A stretch of 5,774 nt of DNA, taken from Vulcanimicrobiota bacterium (GTDB taxonomy: Bacteria; Eremiobacterota; Eremiobacteria; Baltobacterales; Baltobacteraceae). Below are positions 1-5,774 of this stretch, in pieces; positions within the stretch are counted from its first letter, which is position 1; the number at the start of each line of letters is the position of its first letter. The translations under genes were made by a program, and so were the position numbers. The DNA lies in NCBI GenBank assembly GCA_030042755.1, contig JASHZC010000104.1:1-5774 (forward strand). Direction: 5' to 3'. The notes beneath the pieces are model-generated. The model made no database searches. It was not told the origin of the DNA and saw only the letters and a program-made list of their open reading frames with translations.

Positions 1-216
1 CACGCCTGCCGGATTAGCCATCCATTCTCGCGCCGGCATGCTGAAAACGACGCGTCCGGGCTCGATCGAGTCGAACTCGAATTCCATAGCGCGTGCCGCC
101 GGCGGCTGCGGCACGGCGCCATTCTTCATGTCCCGCATCCATTCCAGATGGTCGCGACCGAAGATCGCCTGCGACGTTGCTAGAGGCGGATCCCACGAAA
201 ACGTGCGCTCACGCAT
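1..216 (-). CDS. PaaI-like hotdog-fold thioesterase, N-terminal part (runs off left edge)
   Basis: The 72 visible codons start at the ATG at 216 and read MRERTFSWDPPLATSQAIFG, then a segment with GRDHLEWMRDMKNGAVPQPP (residues 20-39), and end at W65-M-A-N-P-A-G-V72. This matches the N-terminus of PaaI/YdiI-type acyl-CoA thioesterases: an FSWDDP-like opening, a short helix, a 'G-x-x-P-x-P-P' turn, a first beta strand with 'xxPGRVVF', and the N-P-x-G element. In the family N-P-x-G directly precedes the catalytic H-G-G loop, which here falls outside the window. Such enzymes hydrolyse acyl-CoA thioesters in the cytoplasm as tetramers. The start overlaps the stop of the upstream hydrolase gene by 8 bp (ATGCGTGA). 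A GGAG sits 7 nt upstream (224-227), which fixes the start and suggests translational coupling. It is the third gene of the tetR-led operon. Family assignment is fairly sure; substrate is unknown, and activity cannot be judged without the catalytic half. Confidence 0.82.
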   Translation of the reverse strand, partial: MRERTFSWDPPLATSQAIFGRDHLEWMRDMKNGAVPQPPAARAMEFEFDSIEPGRVVFSMPAREWMANPAGV

Positions 217-1069
217 ACACTCGCTCCAGTTCAAGCGTGTCGGCGACGATCGGCCAGAGCGCCGGACCGTTGCCGGAACGGAAAAAGCCCATGTGGCCGA
301 TGCGCGACAGCCCAGCATCGCGCGGTGTGATGGTGCGCAATCGAGGCGTCGTTCCGGTAAACGCCGCGGCCAGCTCCTCCATCGAACGTTGCGTCGCCCA
401 CAGATCGTCGCTTAGTCCGAACATGCACAACGGCCCGCGAAAGTTCGCGCCGTTGCGAACCGACTCGAGGGTGGGATCGTCGAGAAAATAGCGAGGCGCG
501 AGCACCCATTTCGCCCATTCGCGCGCGACGCCGGCGGCAAGGTCTTCACCGAATCCCATACGTGAGCCGGGAGAATATCCGCACGCCGCGATGCCGAGCG
601 GGATGGCAAACCGCATCAACGCGTAGACGCGATACCGTTCTACCGGAGCGCAATTCTTCCAATACCCGAGGCCCGACGCAATCGTAACGGCCCGATCGAT
701 CTCGCCGTTGTATGCGCTCAGCAGCAGTGCGTGACCGCCGTACGAATGTCCGATCGCGTACACGGGGAGACGGTGATAGCGCTTGCGCATCCAACTGACG
801 ATGCCCGAAAAATCGCGCTCGCCCCAGTCGCGCATCCGCGCCGTGCTGCGGCGCAGAAGGTCCGGCGGCAGACCCGACCCGCGATAATCGTACGTCACAA
901 CAGCGGCTCCGCGACCACACAAATACGACGCAAAAGATCGATAAAATCCGCGCGGCACCGCGGTAGCGCCGCTGACGATCGTTGTAACGCGCGGCGGGCC
1001 CTCGGGTTCGAAGAGCGTTGCTCTCAGCGGTTCGCCGTCGCCAGCGGCGATCGTGACGTCGCGCGTCAT
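209..1069 (-). CDS. alpha/beta hydrolase (COG4757-like serine hydrolase)
   Basis: This is a 286-residue cytoplasmic alpha/beta-fold hydrolase with no signal peptide. Visible motifs, numbered from the chosen ATG, are: a beta strand and oxyanion-region segment TTIVSGATAVPRGFY (29-43), the 'YDYRGSG' motif (60-66), the nucleophile elbow G107-H-S109-Y-G-G112, an acid candidate D221 or D222 in 'FGLSDDLW', and a catalytic His candidate H259 in 'RIGHMGFFR'. Motif spelling and length resemble the uncharacterised COG4757 group of predicted alpha/beta hydrolases. These probably cleave an ester or related acyl bond; the substrate is unknown. The ATG at 1069 is preferred because it forms a 4-bp ATGA overlap with the tetR stop. 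A GTG at 1093 would add eight unconserved-looking residues and overlap tetR by 28 bp. The 3' end overlaps the downstream thioesterase start by 8 bp. Co-expression with a regulator and a thioesterase suggests a role in acyl or ester metabolism or detoxification, which is inference. Confidence 0.85.
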   Translation of the reverse strand: MTRDVTIAAGDGEPLRATLFEPEGPPRVTTIVSGATAVPRGFYRSFASYLCGRGAAVVTYDYRGSGLPPDLLRRSTARMRDWGERDFSGIVSWMRKRYHRLPVYAIGHSYGGHALLLSAYNGEIDRAVTIASGLGYWKNCAPVERYRVYALMRFAIPLGIAACGYSPGSRMGFGEDLAAGVAREWAKWVLAPRYFLDDPTLESVRNGANFRGPLCMFGLSDDLWATQRSMEELAAAFTGTTPRLRTITPRDAGLSRIGHMGFFRSGNGPALWPIVADTLELERVYA

Positions 1070-1683
1070 CGTACGGTCCGTTCGTCCAGCCACGCGTGAA
1101 GCGCAGCCACAACACGCCTCCCGTGCACGCGCGCCCGTAAGCCGCGAGACAACAGCACCGCGCCTTCCAATGCGGCTACGACGAAGTCTGTCGCCTGCTG
1201 AACGTCCGTAACGGCGGGCAGGTCGCCGACGACACGAGCTCGCTCCAAGTTACGAGAAACGACGCCGCGCATCGCGCCGAACGCCTTCGCCACACGGTCG
1301 CGCAAAAACGGCAACGCGTCGTCGGCTTCGACACAGGCGTTCATGACGGGGCAGCCGCCGTCGACAACCGGCCGCTCGCAGTATCGCTCGAATGCATCGA
1401 TGTAGGCGCGCACGCGTGGCAGGCCGGGCGCCGCAGCAAGCGTCGCTCTCGTAAAATAGGCCTCGACCTGGGCGTACGCGTAATCGAAGGCCTGCACGGC
1501 GAGTTCTTCTTTGCTCGAGAAGTGATTGTAGAGCCCACCCTTCTCCAGCGCGGTTGCTTCGAGGATGTCGGCAATCGACGTTCCTGCGAAGCCACGTTGA
1601 TTGAAGATTGGGGCGGCCGAAGCGAGGATCGCGGCACGCCGGTTCGAACCCTTCACAAAACAGACCGTTCGGTCTGTAACCAT
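1066..1683 (-). CDS. TetR/AcrR-family transcriptional repressor
   Basis: This is a 205-residue TetR-family regulator. The N-terminal DNA-binding domain is clear: RRAAILASAAPIFNQRGF (15-32), then the helix-turn-helix around residues 36-56 (SIADILEATALEKGGLYNHF), then S-S-K-E-E-L. The C-terminal ligand-binding domain carries 'DGGCPVMNACVEADD', typical of a TetR subgroup that often controls neighbouring efflux or detoxification genes. I chose the ATG at 1683 because AAGGA (1689-1693) stands 5 nt upstream. A GTG at 1656 would give a 196-residue protein beginning V-K-G-S-N-R-R, closer to the usual family N-terminus, and would put the operator just upstream of the gene; it has no obvious ribosome site. 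The gene diverges from the transporter and leads the hydrolase-thioesterase operon. Its likely operator is the palindrome at 1660-1677, so autoregulation and repression of the transporter are expected. The inducer is unknown; the family is sure, the start less so. Confidence 0.9.
   Translation of the reverse strand: MVTDRTVCFVKGSNRRAAILASAAPIFNQRGFAGTSIADILEATALEKGGLYNHFSSKEELAVQAFDYAYAQVEAYFTRATLAAAPGLPRVRAYIDAFERYCERPVVDGGCPVMNACVEADDALPFLRDRVAKAFGAMRGVVSRNLERARVVGDLPAVTDVQQATDFVVAALEGAVLLSRGLRARVHGRRVVAALHAWLDERTVR
1652..1680 (+). promoter_or_regulatory. sigma70-like promoter for the transporter gene
   Basis: TTCACA at 1652-1657 (5 of 6 matches to TTGACA) and TGTAAC at 1675-1680 (4 of 6 to TATAAT) are separated by exactly 17 bp. 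Transcription would start near 1687, leaving a leader of about 29 nt before the transporter ATG at 1716. The TetR palindrome fills the spacer and covers half of the -10 box, a classic arrangement for steric repression. This is consensus matching by eye; the actual sigma factor preference of this organism is unknown. Confidence 0.55.
1660..1677. promoter_or_regulatory. TetR operator: perfect 8-2-8 inverted repeat
   Basis: ACAGACCG (1660-1667), TT, CGGTCTGT (1670-1677): both 8-bp arms match perfectly around a 2-bp centre. The GACC/GGTC core is common in TetR-family operators. Its position between the two divergent genes, inside the transporter promoter and within codons 3-8 of tetR (or 4 bp upstream of the alternative GTG start), makes it the probable binding site of the adjacent regulator. 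I did not see a second copy elsewhere in the window. Confidence 0.75.
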
Positions 1684-1688
1684 CTTCG

Positions 1689-1693
1689 TCCTT
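1689..1693 (-). promoter_or_regulatory. ribosome binding site of tetR (decides start)
   Basis: AAGGA on the minus strand, 5 nt before the ATG at 1681-1683. It is the main argument for starting tetR upstream of the palindrome instead of at the GTG at 1656. Confidence 0.55.
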
Positions 1694-1715
1694 GAGAGCG
1701 TTCCAAGAGACACGT

Positions 1716-3251
1716 ATGCAAGCGCCCTACGATGTGACGGAATACGGATCGCGGCGGTGGCTGATCGTCGTCGGCGTGATGTCGGCCACACTGCTGCAAG
1801 TTTTGGACGCGACGATCGTCAATGTCGCTCTGCCCACGATTCAAGGCAATCTTGGAGCCAACTTCGACGACGGGGCGTGGATCGTTACGGGCTACATCAT
1901 CGCCGCCGTCATCGTGATTCCGCTCACGCCTTGGCTGCAACAATTGCTCGGCCGACGCAACTATTACGTTGCGGCGATCGTCGGCTTCACCATTACGTCC
2001 GCATTGTGCGGGACGGCAACGACGCTCTCACAACTCATCGTTTACCGCGTGTTGCAGGGCCTATGCGGCGGCGGTTTGATCGCAACTGGCCAAGCCATCA
2101 TGCGCGATACATTTCCCCCGTCGCAGCTCGGCCTAAGTCAAGCGCTGACGGCAATCGGTGCCGTCGTCGGGCCGTCGATCGGCCCGACGTTGGGCGGAGT
2201 TCTCACCGACTCGCTCTCGTGGAACTGGATCTTCTACGTCAACATTGCTCCCGGCGTGATATCGGCCTTGCTTTGCGCTTCGCTGCTTCGCGATCCGCCG
2301 CGACGCGGACGGCCTTCGTTCGACGGGTCGGGTCTTGTGTTTATGGCGATTGGACTCGGCTGTCTCCAGTACGTGCTGGACGAAGGAGAGCGCTATGACT
2401 GGTTCAACGACCAGAATATTCTCTGGACCGCAATTGCGGCGATCGCCTTCCTCGCGCTGTTTGTGATTTGGGAGTTGCGCGTCGCAAAGAATCCGATCGT
2501 CGATCTAAAGATTCTGGTGCACAACCGGACCGTTTCGGCCGGCTGCGCGCTCGCGATGCTTCTCTCGTTCTCGCTGTTCGGCGGCGTCATTCTCGCGCCG
2601 CAATTTCAGCAATTCCTTTTGAACTTCACGGCGACGTTGTCGGGGCTCTCAATTCTCTCGCGCGCCCTCGGGATCATGGTGATGACGTTCGTCACGCTAG
2701 GGCTCATGAATCGTTTCAAGATCCGTCCGCAGATTCTGATAGCGACCGGATTTCTCATCGTGTCGATCGCAAACGTGCTTACCGCGCAGGTTCTGACGAC
2801 CGACAGCGTATTTGCGACATTTCTCTTTCCGTTGATACTCGGGGGCATCGGCTTCGGCATGATCTTCGTGCCGCTTTCTGTTACGGTGCTCAGCTCCGTT
2901 CACGGAGCAGACACGCAGAAAGCGACCTCGCTGCAAAACTTGTTTCAACAGCTGGGCGGCTCGATCTCGACCGCCGTGCTGGTGACGATGCTGGACCGGC
3001 GCTCGGCGTTCCACCAGGACCATCTCGCCGCATCGGTGACGCTCTCAAGTCCTGCCCTGCAGCATGCCCTCGCGCAACACACTCCGCTCTCGAATATTGC
3101 GGCGCTCGTCTCGCAACAGGCGAGCACGATGTCGTTTGCGGATGCATTCTATTTCCTGGGGATCGTGACGCTCGTGCTCTTGCCGCTCGTATTCCTTCTG
3201 CGCCCTCCGAAGGGACACGCGCCGGGCGCGGCAGCAATTGCCGCAGAGTGA
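1716..3251 (+). CDS. MFS transporter, DHA2 family (EmrB/QacA-type multidrug efflux)
   Basis: This is a 511-residue inner-membrane proton antiporter, the normal length for the 14-TM DHA2 family. Signature elements are: TM1 with 'LQVLDATIVNVALPTIQGNL' (27-46, including D31), 'GAWIVTGYIIA' in TM2, the short loop 'LLGRRNYY' (77-84), motif B R111-x-x-Q-G115 in TM4, motif C G148-A-V-V-G-P-S-I-G-P-T-L-G-G161 in TM5 (the antiporter motif), and 'WNWIFYVN' (169-176). A cytoplasmic loop (about 200-215, RDPPRRGRPSFDG) precedes the second half, and hydrophobic segments continue to a basic C-terminus. The ATG at 1716 is preceded by AAGAGA (1705-1710). A TTG at 1692 would add eight residues and is less likely. 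No HlyD/EmrA-type fusion protein adjoins it, so export is probably across the inner membrane only unless a partner lies elsewhere. It diverges from tetR, which probably represses it. The exported compound cannot be read from the sequence. Confidence 0.93.
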   Translation: MQAPYDVTEYGSRRWLIVVGVMSATLLQVLDATIVNVALPTIQGNLGANFDDGAWIVTGYIIAAVIVIPLTPWLQQLLGRRNYYVAAIVGFTITSALCGTATTLSQLIVYRVLQGLCGGGLIATGQAIMRDTFPPSQLGLSQALTAIGAVVGPSIGPTLGGVLTDSLSWNWIFYVNIAPGVISALLCASLLRDPPRRGRPSFDGSGLVFMAIGLGCLQYVLDEGERYDWFNDQNILWTAIAAIAFLALFVIWELRVAKNPIVDLKILVHNRTVSAGCALAMLLSFSLFGGVILAPQFQQFLLNFTATLSGLSILSRALGIMVMTFVTLGLMNRFKIRPQILIATGFLIVSIANVLTAQVLTTDSVFATFLFPLILGGIGFGMIFVPLSVTVLSSVHGADTQKATSLQNLFQQLGGSISTAVLVTMLDRRSAFHQDHLAASVTLSSPALQHALAQHTPLSNIAALVSQQASTMSFADAFYFLGIVTLVLLPLVFLLRPPKGHAPGAAAIAAE

Positions 3252-3266
3252 GGCGAATGCGGCCTC

Positions 3267-4823
3267 ATGTCCAAAACGCATGAGGAGAAATACGCGGAGC
3301 TCGAGACGAAACGCGAGCTTTCGCAAGCGCCCGCCGGCACGGCGGCCATCGAGAAGCAGCACGCGCGCGGCAAACGGACCGCGCGTGAACGCGTCCTGGC
3401 GTTGGTGGACGAGGATTCGTTCACCGAACTCGACCGGTTCGTGCTCCATCGCACGAGCGCATTCGGCCTCGATGAAAAAGAGTTTCTCGGCGACGGCGTG
3501 ATCACGGGCCGAGCGACGATCGACGGCCGTCAGATCTTTCTCTTCTCTCAGGACTTCACGGTGCTCGGCGGATCGCTCGGTGAGGCCTTTGCCGAGAAAA
3601 TCTGCAAGGTCATGGATTTGGCGATCCGGACGGGATCGCCGATGATCGGCATCAATGATTCGGGCGGCGCACGCATTCAGGAGGGCGTCGTTTCTTTAGG
3701 TGGATACGCGGAGATATTCTGGCGCAACGTACAAGCCAGCGGTGTGATACCGCAGCTGAGCCTCATCGCGGGGCCGTGCGCGGGAGGCGCCGTCTACTCG
3801 CCGGCCATCACCGATTTCATCCTGATGACCGAAAAGATTTCCCAGATGTTCATCACCGGGCCCGAAATCATCAGGACGGTTACCGGCGAGGATGTCACGT
3901 TCGAAGAGCTCGGCGGCGCGATGACGCATGCGACGCGCAGCGGCGTTGCGCACGTGGTTGCCGCCGACGAAGACGAACTCGTCGAGCAAACCAAGACTCT
4001 TCTCTCGTATCTTCCCTCGAACAATCTCGACGATGCGCCGCGCTATGCGTGCGACGACGATCCCAATCGCGAAGATCGCGATCTCGACGAGATCGTGCCC
4101 GATGCGCCGAACAAGCCATACGACATGCATGCCGTGATTGAGGGCGTCCTCGACTACGGCGATTTCTTCGAAATTCAACCGTTGTACGCGCAGAACGTCG
4201 TCTGCGGATTCGGGCGCGTCTGCGGGCGGAGCGTCGGCGTCGTCGCCAATCAGCCGAACGTCCTAGCCGGCGTGCTCGACATCAAATCGTCGATCAAAGC
4301 CGCGCGATTCGTGCGCTTTTGCGACGCCTTCAACATTCCACTTCTGACGTTCGTCGACGTGCCAGGCTTCTTGCCCGGCGCCGATCAGGAATACGGCGGC
4401 ATCATCTTACACGGGGCGAAGTTGCTGTATGCGTACGCCGAGGCGACCGTTCCCAAGATCACCGTTATCACGCGAAAAGCATATGGCGGTGCATATGACG
4501 TCATGGCATCGAAACACATCCGCGCCGACGTCAATCTTGCTTGGCCGACCGCTGAAATCGCCGTAATGGGAGCCGAAAGCGCCGTCAAGGTGATTCACCG
4601 GCGCGAGATCGCGGCGGCCGGTGACAAGGACGCCAAGACGAAGGAACTGATCGACGAATACACCGAGCGTTTTGCCAATCCATATATCGCGGCCCAGCGC
4701 GGCTATGTCGACGACGTAATCGAGGCACGACGAACGCGCGGTGCGGTCGCAACCGCGCTCGACATGCTCGAGAACAAGCGCGTCGAGAGACCGAAGCGCA
4801 AACACGGCAACATCCCGCTGTAG
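3267..4823 (+). CDS. pccB: acyl-CoA carboxylase carboxyltransferase (beta) subunit, propionyl-CoA type
   Basis: This is a 518-residue, full-length carboxyltransferase that moves the carboxyl group from carboxybiotin to an acyl-CoA, as in propionyl-CoA to methylmalonyl-CoA. The N-terminal crotonase-like half contains '[12 protein letters not shown]' (129-140) and '[12 protein letters not shown]' (169-180); G173-G174 match the first oxyanion-hole glycine pair known in Streptomyces PccB. The C-terminal half contains 'VDVPGFLPG' and '[14 protein letters not shown]', where G408-A409 form the second oxyanion hole. D411 aligns with PccB D422, the residue linked to propionyl rather than longer-acyl preference. 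The enzyme needs a biotin carboxylase/BCCP alpha subunit, which is not in the window. Start: the ATG is 15 bp after the transporter stop. The only GAGG (3250-3253) lies 13 nt away, so the ribosome site is weak or overlaps the transporter stop. The short gap suggests cotranscription with the transporter. Other members are labelled methylmalonyl-CoA decarboxylase or methylmalonyl-CoA carboxyltransferase 12S subunit; these cannot be excluded. Confidence 0.93.
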   Translation: MSKTHEEKYAELETKRELSQAPAGTAAIEKQHARGKRTARERVLALVDEDSFTELDRFVLHRTSAFGLDEKEFLGDGVITGRATIDGRQIFLFSQDFTVLGGSLGEAFAEKICKVMDLAIRTGSPMIGINDSGGARIQEGVVSLGGYAEIFWRNVQASGVIPQLSLIAGPCAGGAVYSPAITDFILMTEKISQMFITGPEIIRTVTGEDVTFEELGGAMTHATRSGVAHVVAADEDELVEQTKTLLSYLPSNNLDDAPRYACDDDPNREDRDLDEIVPDAPNKPYDMHAVIEGVLDYGDFFEIQPLYAQNVVCGFGRVCGRSVGVVANQPNVLAGVLDIKSSIKAARFVRFCDAFNIPLLTFVDVPGFLPGADQEYGGIILHGAKLLYAYAEATVPKITVITRKAYGGAYDVMASKHIRADVNLAWPTAEIAVMGAESAVKVIHRREIAAAGDKDAKTKELIDEYTERFANPYIAAQRGYVDDVIEARRTRGAVATALDMLENKRVERPKRKHGNIPL

Positions 4824-4838
4824 TTCCGCCGACAGAAG
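4824..4838. other. convergent gap without visible terminator
   Basis: Only 15 bp separate the carboxyltransferase stop (4821-4823) from the YciI stop (4839-4841). No GC-rich hairpin followed by a T-run is seen on either strand here or in the flanking coding ends. Transcripts from both sides probably overlap or end by Rho. Confidence 0.5.
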
Positions 4839-5108
4839 CTAAGGATTGATCGGGCGGGTCGGTTTGAATTCGACGACCTGATATTCGGCAATACCTTCGC
4901 GCACGAACGGATCGTCTGCAAGCATCGCTTCGACGTCTTCGCGCGACATGTCGTGCGTTACGATCACCCCGCCCACACGAGGGTTCTGTGGGCCGGAGGC
5001 GAGCAAATGATGCGCTTCGTAGTGGCGTTCGAGAAACGCTCGGTGTTCGGTGACCCAGCGATCGACCTCGTCGAGCGGCTTGAGATAGCGCGAAAGCAGC
5101 ACAAACAT
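4839..5108 (-). CDS. YciI-family (YCII domain) small protein
   Basis: This is an 89-residue protein made of a single YCII (dimeric alpha-beta barrel/ferredoxin-like) domain. Visible family features are: the opening strand MFVLLSRYLKPLDEVDRW, H22 in 'TEHRAFL' (the conserved His proposed as functional in the H. influenzae YciI structure), the 'LLASGPQ' turn (35-41), 'GGVIVTH', the helix 'SREDVEAMLADDPF', and the closing strand 'EYQVVEFKPTRP'. Members of this fold are small cytoplasmic enzymes or accessory domains with mostly unknown roles; I do not assign a reaction. The ATG at 5108 is chosen because the family begins at this first strand. The frame stays open to 5204, but the extra 32 residues are basic and low in complexity and lie in the divergent spacer. 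The gene converges on the carboxyltransferase gene with only 15 bp between the stops, and diverges from the DUF5996 gene. Confidence 0.88.
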   Translation of the reverse strand: MFVLLSRYLKPLDEVDRWVTEHRAFLERHYEAHHLLASGPQNPRVGGVIVTHDMSREDVEAMLADDPFVREGIAEYQVVEFKPTRPINP

Positions 5109-5205
5109 GCTTCTATGCTTTCGAGCGCGTAGGAAACGGCCCTTGCGGGAACCACCGCGCCCCCGTGCAATCCCTACGACCACCGGACTGAAGGGGGGCT
5201 TCACG
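5109..5205. promoter_or_regulatory. divergent intergenic spacer (YciI / DUF5996)
   Basis: These 97 bp separate two divergent starts and should hold both promoters. On the plus strand TTGCGG (5143-5148), 17 bp, TGCAAT (5166-5171) is a weak sigma70-like candidate for the DUF5996 gene. I see no convincing promoter on the minus strand and no strong inverted repeat. Confidence 0.35.
5191..5198 (+). promoter_or_regulatory. strong ribosome binding site of the DUF5996 gene
   Basis: AAGGGGGG ends 7 nt before the ATG at 5206. It is close to the AAGGAGG consensus and well spaced, which fixes the start of this gene. Confidence 0.65.
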
Positions 5206-5774
5206 ATGGTTTCAGTCGAGCGTTGGCCCGTTCTGCGTTACGATGAGTGGAAAGAGACCTTGCAAACGCTCCATCTGTGGACGCAAGTCGTCGGGAAGAT
5301 TCGACTCGCGCAGACGCCGATGGTCAACCACTGGTGGAACGTGACGCTGCTCGTCACCTCGCATGGACTGACGACCGGGGCGATGCCGTACGAGCGGGGC
5401 AGAACGTTCTCGATCGAGTTCGATTTCATCGATCATATGCTGCGCATCGACGGCTGCGACGGCGAGACCGCCGGATTCGCGCTTGAACCGATGACGGTCG
5501 CCGACTTTTACAAACGCACGATGAATGCGCTCGCGCACCTGGACATTCACGTGAAGATCCGCACGATGCCGAGCGAAATTCCCGACGCGATTCCGTTCGA
5601 ACGCGATGCAGTTCACGCGTCGTACGATAAGGCATACGTCGATCGCTTCTGGCGCGCGTTGCTCCAGGCCGACAGGCTCTGTAAAATCTTTCGCTCGCCA
5701 TTCCTTGGAAAAGCCAGCCCGGTGCATTTCTTTTGGGGAAGCTTCGACTTGGCCGTTACGCGGTTCTCGGGCCG
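5206..5774 (+). CDS. DUF5996 family protein (3' end beyond window)
   Basis: The frame is open from the ATG at 5206 to the window edge: 189 complete codons and two further bases. Recognisable family blocks are: 'WPVLRYDEWKETLQTLHLWT' (7-26) continuing into 'QVVGKIRL', 'VNHWWNVTLLVTSHGLTT', 'FSIEFDFIDHML', 'VADFYKRTMNALAHLDIHV', 'MPSEIPDAIPFERD', 'VHASYD', and near the edge 'SPVHFFWGSFDLAVTRFSG' (171-189). These match the DUF5996 family as I remember it. Its members are soluble proteins of roughly 300 residues without an assigned function, so perhaps a third is missing. Conserved W, H, D and R residues hint at an enzyme or ligand-binding protein, but no known active-site pattern is evident. There is no signal peptide or membrane segment. 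The gene diverges from the YciI gene and has its own strong ribosome site. No frameshift is seen in the visible part. Confidence 0.85.
   Translation, partial: MVSVERWPVLRYDEWKETLQTLHLWTQVVGKIRLAQTPMVNHWWNVTLLVTSHGLTTGAMPYERGRTFSIEFDFIDHMLRIDGCDGETAGFALEPMTVADFYKRTMNALAHLDIHVKIRTMPSEIPDAIPFERDAVHASYDKAYVDRFWRALLQADRLCKIFRSPFLGKASPVHFFWGSFDLAVTRFSG

Noticed and set aside
1601..2398. 265-codon open frame on the plus strand overlapping the tetR start and the transporter
   Set aside because: Arginine-rich, low-complexity translation without a family signature, out of frame with the clearly real DHA2 transporter; a GC-rich shadow.
2526..2543. Second operator-like sequence (CCGGACCG...CGGCCGG) inside the transporter
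   Set aside because: Imperfect, has a different outer sequence from the 1660-1677 palindrome, and is explained by conserved coding sequence.
2468..3283. 271-codon plus-strand frame inside the transporter gene
   Set aside because: Same arginine/aspartate/serine-rich shadow composition, fully covered by a conserved transporter reading frame.
3696..4178. 160-codon minus-strand frame opposite the carboxyltransferase gene
   Set aside because: Lies wholly antisense to highly conserved catalytic segments of the carboxyltransferase; no family resemblance.
4813..4858. Possible terminator hairpin from CCCGC and GCGGG around the convergent stops
   Set aside because: Five-base arms with a loop of more than 30 nt and no T-run; both arms lie in coding sequence.
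5109..5204. 32-residue N-terminal extension of the YciI protein
   Set aside because: The extension is basic and unlike the family, which begins at the MFVLL strand. It would also consume the whole divergent promoter region.
5212..5727. 171-codon minus-strand frame opposite the DUF5996 gene
   Set aside because: The plus strand encodes recognisable DUF5996 blocks with a strong ribosome site; the antisense frame shows no motif.

Overview
This is a GC-rich (about 60% by eye), densely packed bacterial chromosomal stretch. It holds five complete protein genes and two genes cut by the window edges. No RNA gene, insertion sequence, CRISPR array or phage gene is visible. Base composition and codon use look uniform, with G/C-ending codons throughout, so nothing suggests a recent island. 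The taxon cannot be fixed from the sequence. The proteins look like those of high-GC soil or environmental phyla (Eremiobacterota/WPS-2-like, Acidobacteria-like or Proteobacteria-like), and this is only an impression.

Left part (1-1683, minus strand): a tightly overlapping operon reads right to left. It encodes a TetR-family repressor, an alpha/beta hydrolase and the N-terminus of a PaaI-like hotdog thioesterase. The first junction is a 4-bp ATGA overlap and the second an 8-bp overlap, so the three are probably translationally coupled.

Centre (1652-4823, plus strand): a 14-TM-type DHA2 (EmrB/QacA) drug-efflux transporter is transcribed divergently from tetR. It is followed after 15 bp by a full-length propionyl-CoA-type carboxyltransferase (PccB-like). 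A perfect 8+2+8 palindrome at 1660-1677 lies in the spacer and -10 box of a good sigma70-like promoter for the transporter. It also lies inside the first codons of tetR as called here. The likely logic is that TetR binds its own gene start, represses the transporter and dampens its own operon until a ligand is sensed.

Right part (4824-5774): a small YciI-family protein converges on the carboxyltransferase gene. Divergent from it, across a 97-bp spacer, is a DUF5996-family gene that runs off the right edge.

The central locus pairs efflux with acyl-CoA or ester-handling enzymes (hydrolase, thioesterase, acyl-CoA carboxylase beta subunit) around one TetR operator. A lipophilic acid, ester or acyl-CoA-derived inducer is a reasonable inference but is not demonstrated. 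I see no clearly new system. The operator/promoter layout and the regulon composition are the most interesting points.
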